This document shows positions 1 to 6,023 of a DNA stretch of 6,023 bases, in pieces (the first letter of the stretch is position 1; each line of letters begins with the position of its first letter). A program made the position numbers and the translations under genes. The notes under the pieces were generated by a model that saw only the letters and a list, made by a program, of their open reading frames with translations, had not been told where the DNA came from and searched no databases. The stretch lies in contig JBCDCZ010000281.1 of NCBI GenBank assembly GCA_039180865.1, positions 1-6,023 of the forward strand. Reading direction: 5' to 3'. The DNA is from JBCDCU01 sp039180865. Lineage in GTDB: Bacteria; Pseudomonadota; Alphaproteobacteria; Rhizobiales; JACESI01.

Positions 1-41
1 CCCGGACCGGCACAACTTACAGCTTGTTCGAAAGTGGGCGT

Positions 42-70
42 GTCTTACTCGTAACCCCGATGGCCGTCAA
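42..70 (-). promoter_or_regulatory. Candidate sigma-70-type promoter reading left, out of the window
   Basis: On the minus strand a TTGACG -35 box (65-70, in the context CCCTTGACGG) is followed after exactly 17 nt by TAAGAC (42-47) as a -10 box. The -35 is close to consensus; the -10 is weak (three of six consensus positions), though alphaproteobacterial -10 boxes are often poor. Transcription would start near 35 and leave the window, giving a leader that includes GAACAAGCTGTAAGTTGTGC. In many alphaproteobacteria the unit after rpoC is rpsL-rpsG-fusA-tuf, so I infer this promoter serves rpsL. The downstream gene is not visible here. Confidence 0.5.
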
Positions 71-289
71 GGGGGATTTCAAATTATTTGCGGGCAGGAA
101 AGACGATCAAACGATTGTTATCCGAGAGCTTTGTCCTATCCTGCACCATGATTAGCGAAATCGCAGTTTATGTGTCAGCGGCAGCTTTAAAATAAGCTTC
201 AAACTCCGAAAACGCCGCAACCTACCAATCGCCGCATGTTCCACACAACGGCCGAAATGAAAGGCAGCGCATTGAATGGAAGCGGAAAC

Positions 290-316
290 AAAAAACGCGG
301 GCTAAGCCCGCGTTTT
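290..316 (-). terminator. Rho-independent terminator of the rpoBC operon
   Basis: On the minus strand the sequence reads AAAACGCGGGC, loop TTA, then GCCCGCGTTTT continuing to six Ts. This is an 11-bp perfect stem (306-316 with 292-302) around a 3-nt loop, followed by a U-tract ending at 290. It begins 29 nt after the rpoC stop codon, where an operon terminator is expected. Because the stem is flanked by A's on one side and T's on the other, it could also stop transcription in the plus direction, with a shorter run of four T's. Confidence 0.93.
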
Positions 317-345
317 AATGATTCATCATCAGAAAAAGAGTTTGC

Positions 346-4557
<4,212 letters not shown>

Positions 4558-4565
4558 TGCTTCTT

Positions 4566-4571
4566 TCCTCT
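4566..4571 (-). promoter_or_regulatory. Ribosome binding site of rpoC
   Basis: On the minus strand AGAGGA sits 8 nt before the ATG at 4557, inside a purine-rich run (GAGAGGAAAGAAGCA). It decides between two in-frame start codons: it fits the ATG at 4557, whereas the ATG at 4578 has only GC-rich sequence in front of it. Confidence 0.8.
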
Positions 4572-4633
4572 CGGGCATCTGCCCCTTTTATGCTGCCGCG
4601 CCTTTCAAAAAGCGCTTGCGAATGCTCAGATGA

Positions 4634-4667
4634 TCAGGCGGCGGCATTTTGACTGTGCGCCGCCTGA
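4634..4667 (-). repeat. Perfect 10-bp inverted repeat in the rpoB-rpoC gap (predicted RNA hairpin)
   Basis: In the 130-bp gap between rpoB and rpoC, the arms 4634-4643 (TCAGGCGGCG on the plus strand) and 4658-4667 (CGCCGCCTGA) pair perfectly around a 14-nt loop. The hairpin begins about 20 nt after the rpoB stop. In an alternative register the loop-side GCA and TGC also pair, leaving one bulged C. No U-run follows the stem on the transcript, so it is not an ordinary intrinsic terminator, which fits with rpoC needing to be co-transcribed. It could be an RNase processing site, a partial attenuator or an RNA-stabilising stem at the rpoB end. The structure is read directly; the role is inferred. 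Confidence 0.6.
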
Positions 4668-4687
4668 GGCCGATTGCGATGTCGCCG

Positions 4688-6023
4688 TTATTCGGCAGGC
4701 TCTGCCGGCTCGTGGTCGATTTCCATGCCGCCTTCGTCGTCTTCGTCGATAGAACTTTCCAGTTCCACATCAAGACCGAGTGAGCGCATTTCTTTCACAA
4801 GAACGTTGAAGCTTTCCGGGATGCCTGCTTCGAACGTATCGTCACCGCGGACAATGGCTTCGTAGACCTTGGTCCGGCCAGCCACGTCATCCGATTTGAC
4901 GGTCAGCATCTCTTGGAGCGTGTACGCAGCACCATAAGCTTCAAGCGCCCAGACCTCCATCTCACCGAAACGCTGTCCACCGAACTGCGCTTTACCGCCA
5001 AGCGGTTGCTGGGTGACGAGGGAGTATGGACCAATCGAGCGAGCGTGGATTTTGTCGTCCACAAGGTGGTGCAGCTTCAGCATATAGATGTAACCGACGG
5101 TCACGCGCCTATCGAACGCCTCACCGGTACGCCCGTCATAAAGCTCCGACTGTCCGGATGTATGAAGTCCCGCTTTCTCAAGGAAATCCACAACGTCCGG
5201 TTCGCGGGCACCATCGAAAACCGGGGTTGCAATGCAAACGCCGTCCGACAATTGATCGCCCAAAAGCTCGATCTCGTCGTTCGAGAACTTTGCAATGTCC
5301 TCGTTTTTCACGCTGCCCTGATAGACATCGCCAAGAACCTCACGCACCGGCCCGATATTACCGGACTTGCGGTATTCATCCATCACATCGCCGATGCGTT
5401 GGCCCATACCGGCACATGCCCAGCCAAGGTGCGTTTCAAGGATCTGACCGACATTCATCCGCGATGGCACGCCGAGTGGGTTCAAAACCACATCGACATG
5501 GCGGCCGTCTTCGAGGAACGGCATGTCTTCGACAGGAACGATACGAGACACGACACCCTTGTTACCGTGCCGGCCCGCCATCTTGTCGCCCGGCTGGATC
5601 TTCCGTTTGATCGCAACGAAGACTTTCACCATCTTCATCACGCCCGGAGGAAGTTCATCACCGCGCTGCAACTTTTCGACCTTATCGATGAAGCGTTGTT
5701 CGAGAAGCTTGCGGCTCTCATCATACTGGCCGCGCAGAGCTTCGAGTTCCCCCATGAAAGCTTCATCGGAAAACGCGAACTGCCACCACTGACTGCGCGG
5801 GAACTCGTCAAGAAGATCCTGCGTCAGGGTCTTCTCGCCGGAGAAGCCCTTCGGACCGCCAATCGCCGTCTTGCCAAGAAGTGTGTCGGCAAGGCGTGAA
5901 TAAACGTTCCGGTCAAGGATTGCCTGTTCGTCGTCACGGTCTTTCGCAAGGCTTTCGATTTCCTCACGTTCAATCGACATGGCACGTTCGTCTTTTTCGA
6001 CGCCATGACGGTTGAAGACGCGC
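4688..6023 (-). CDS. rpoB: RNA polymerase beta subunit (RpoB), C-terminal 444 residues; 5' end outside window
   Basis: RpoB is the second-largest subunit of DNA-dependent RNA polymerase and forms one pincer of the cleft and part of the active centre. The frame is open to the window edge and reads RVFNRHGVEKDERA before the first in-window Met (5980), so that Met is internal and the gene continues beyond 6023. Counting from the first complete codon, residues about 15-120 are a charged helical stretch matching the proteobacterial insert that precedes the GDELPPGV segment. GDKMAGRHGNKG lies at about 145-156; its Lys147 and Lys155 match the E. coli Lys1065/Lys1073 region, which contacts the initiating nucleotide. 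VDDKIHARS (321-329, His326) matches E. coli His1237. Then come QPLGGKAQFGGQRFGEMEVW and the SFNVLVKEMRSLGLDVELE C-terminus that packs against beta'. An acidic tail beyond the E. coli end finishes in HEPAEPAE, then TAA. The rifampicin region is not in view. It lies upstream of rpoC in the same direction, 130 bp apart. Identity is essentially certain. Confidence 0.99.
   Translation of the reverse strand, partial: RVFNRHGVEKDERAMSIEREEIESLAKDRDDEQAILDRNVYSRLADTLLGKTAIGGPKGFSGEKTLTQDLLDEFPRSQWWQFAFSDEAFMGELEALRGQYDESRKLLEQRFIDKVEKLQRGDELPPGVMKMVKVFVAIKRKIQPGDKMAGRHGNKGVVSRIVPVEDMPFLEDGRHVDVVLNPLGVPSRMNVGQILETHLGWACAGMGQRIGDVMDEYRKSGNIGPVREVLGDVYQGSVKNEDIAKFSNDEIELLGDQLSDGVCIATPVFDGAREPDVVDFLEKAGLHTSGQSELYDGRTGEAFDRRVTVGYIYMLKLHHLVDDKIHARSIGPYSLVTQQPLGGKAQFGGQRFGEMEVWALEAYGAAYTLQEMLTVKSDDVAGRTKVYEAIVRGDDTFEAGIPESFNVLVKEMRSLGLDVELESSIDEDDEGGMEIDHEPAEPAE

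Larger units (their letters stand above)
1..345. other. Intergenic region downstream of rpoC, no gene recognised
   Basis: This stretch holds the rpoBC terminator at its right end and a leftward promoter candidate at its left end. Between them (about 71-289) I see no convincing coding region, tRNA or repeat. The minus strand has only tiny frames, such as a 12-codon one starting at 237. The plus strand has a frame open from the left edge to a TAG at 153-155, but it has no start in view, unremarkable codon use and no recognisable family. The segment from about 71 to 210 is more AT-rich than the neighbouring genes, as is usual upstream of a strong promoter. An unrecognised small RNA cannot be excluded. 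Confidence 0.7.

Noticed and set aside
3..155. Plus-strand frame open from the left edge to a TAG, possibly the end of a convergent gene
   Set aside because: Fifty codons with no start in view, ordinary third-base composition and no recognisable family. It overlaps a better-supported minus-strand promoter. It cannot be fully excluded without sequence to the left.
188..203. AGCTT/AAGCT inverted repeat downstream of the rpoBC terminator
   Set aside because: A 5-bp AT-rich stem with a 6-nt loop and no associated signal; too weak to call a structure.
4558..4578. Seven-residue N-terminal extension of RpoC (MPERKEA)
   Set aside because: The extension overlaps the purine-rich ribosome site for the ATG at 4557, and alphaproteobacterial RpoC begins at MNQ.
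4573..4585. Small hairpin (GGGC-AGAT-GCCC) just before the rpoC ribosome site
   Set aside because: The stem is only 4-5 bp and is readily found by chance in DNA of this composition. It does not overlap the ribosome site itself.
4913..5899. A 328-residue open frame on the plus strand opposite rpoB
   Set aside because: It lies entirely antisense to highly conserved RpoB sequence, and its translation resembles no family I recognise. Long antisense frames are expected where a conserved gene has strong codon bias.

Overview
The window looks like chromosomal core-genome DNA from an alphaproteobacterium with moderate GC content. It carries the end of the RNA polymerase rpoB-rpoC operon, transcribed right to left on the minus strand. 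The lineage call rests on the RpoC N-terminus (MNQDIANIFNPNTPAQ...), the acidic C-terminal tails and the proteobacterial inserts in both subunits. I cannot place it in an order or genus from sequence alone.

From right to left: bases 6023-4688 hold the last 444 residues of RpoB (beta); its 5' part lies outside the window. A 130-bp gap (4558-4687) follows. It contains a perfect 10-bp inverted repeat and, at its end, the rpoC ribosome binding site. Bases 4557-346 hold a complete rpoC (beta', 1403 aa), with both zinc sites, the NADFDGD catalytic loop, the bridge helix and the trigger loop intact. About 30 bp past the rpoC stop is a strong rho-independent terminator (290-316). The rest of the left end (1-289) has no convincing gene. 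It does hold a good sigma-70-type promoter candidate (42-70) pointing left out of the window, which I infer drives the next unit. In this group that is usually rpsL-rpsG-fusA-tuf.

Together the two genes encode the two large subunits that form the active-site cleft of RNA polymerase. Every catalytic or metal-binding position I checked is present, and there is no sign of frameshift, pseudogenisation, mobile DNA, CRISPR or RNA genes. I did not find a previously undescribed system. What remains of interest is regulatory: the rpoB-rpoC hairpin and the terminator/promoter boundary after rpoC. The long plus-strand reading frames opposite rpoB and rpoC look like shadows of the real genes.
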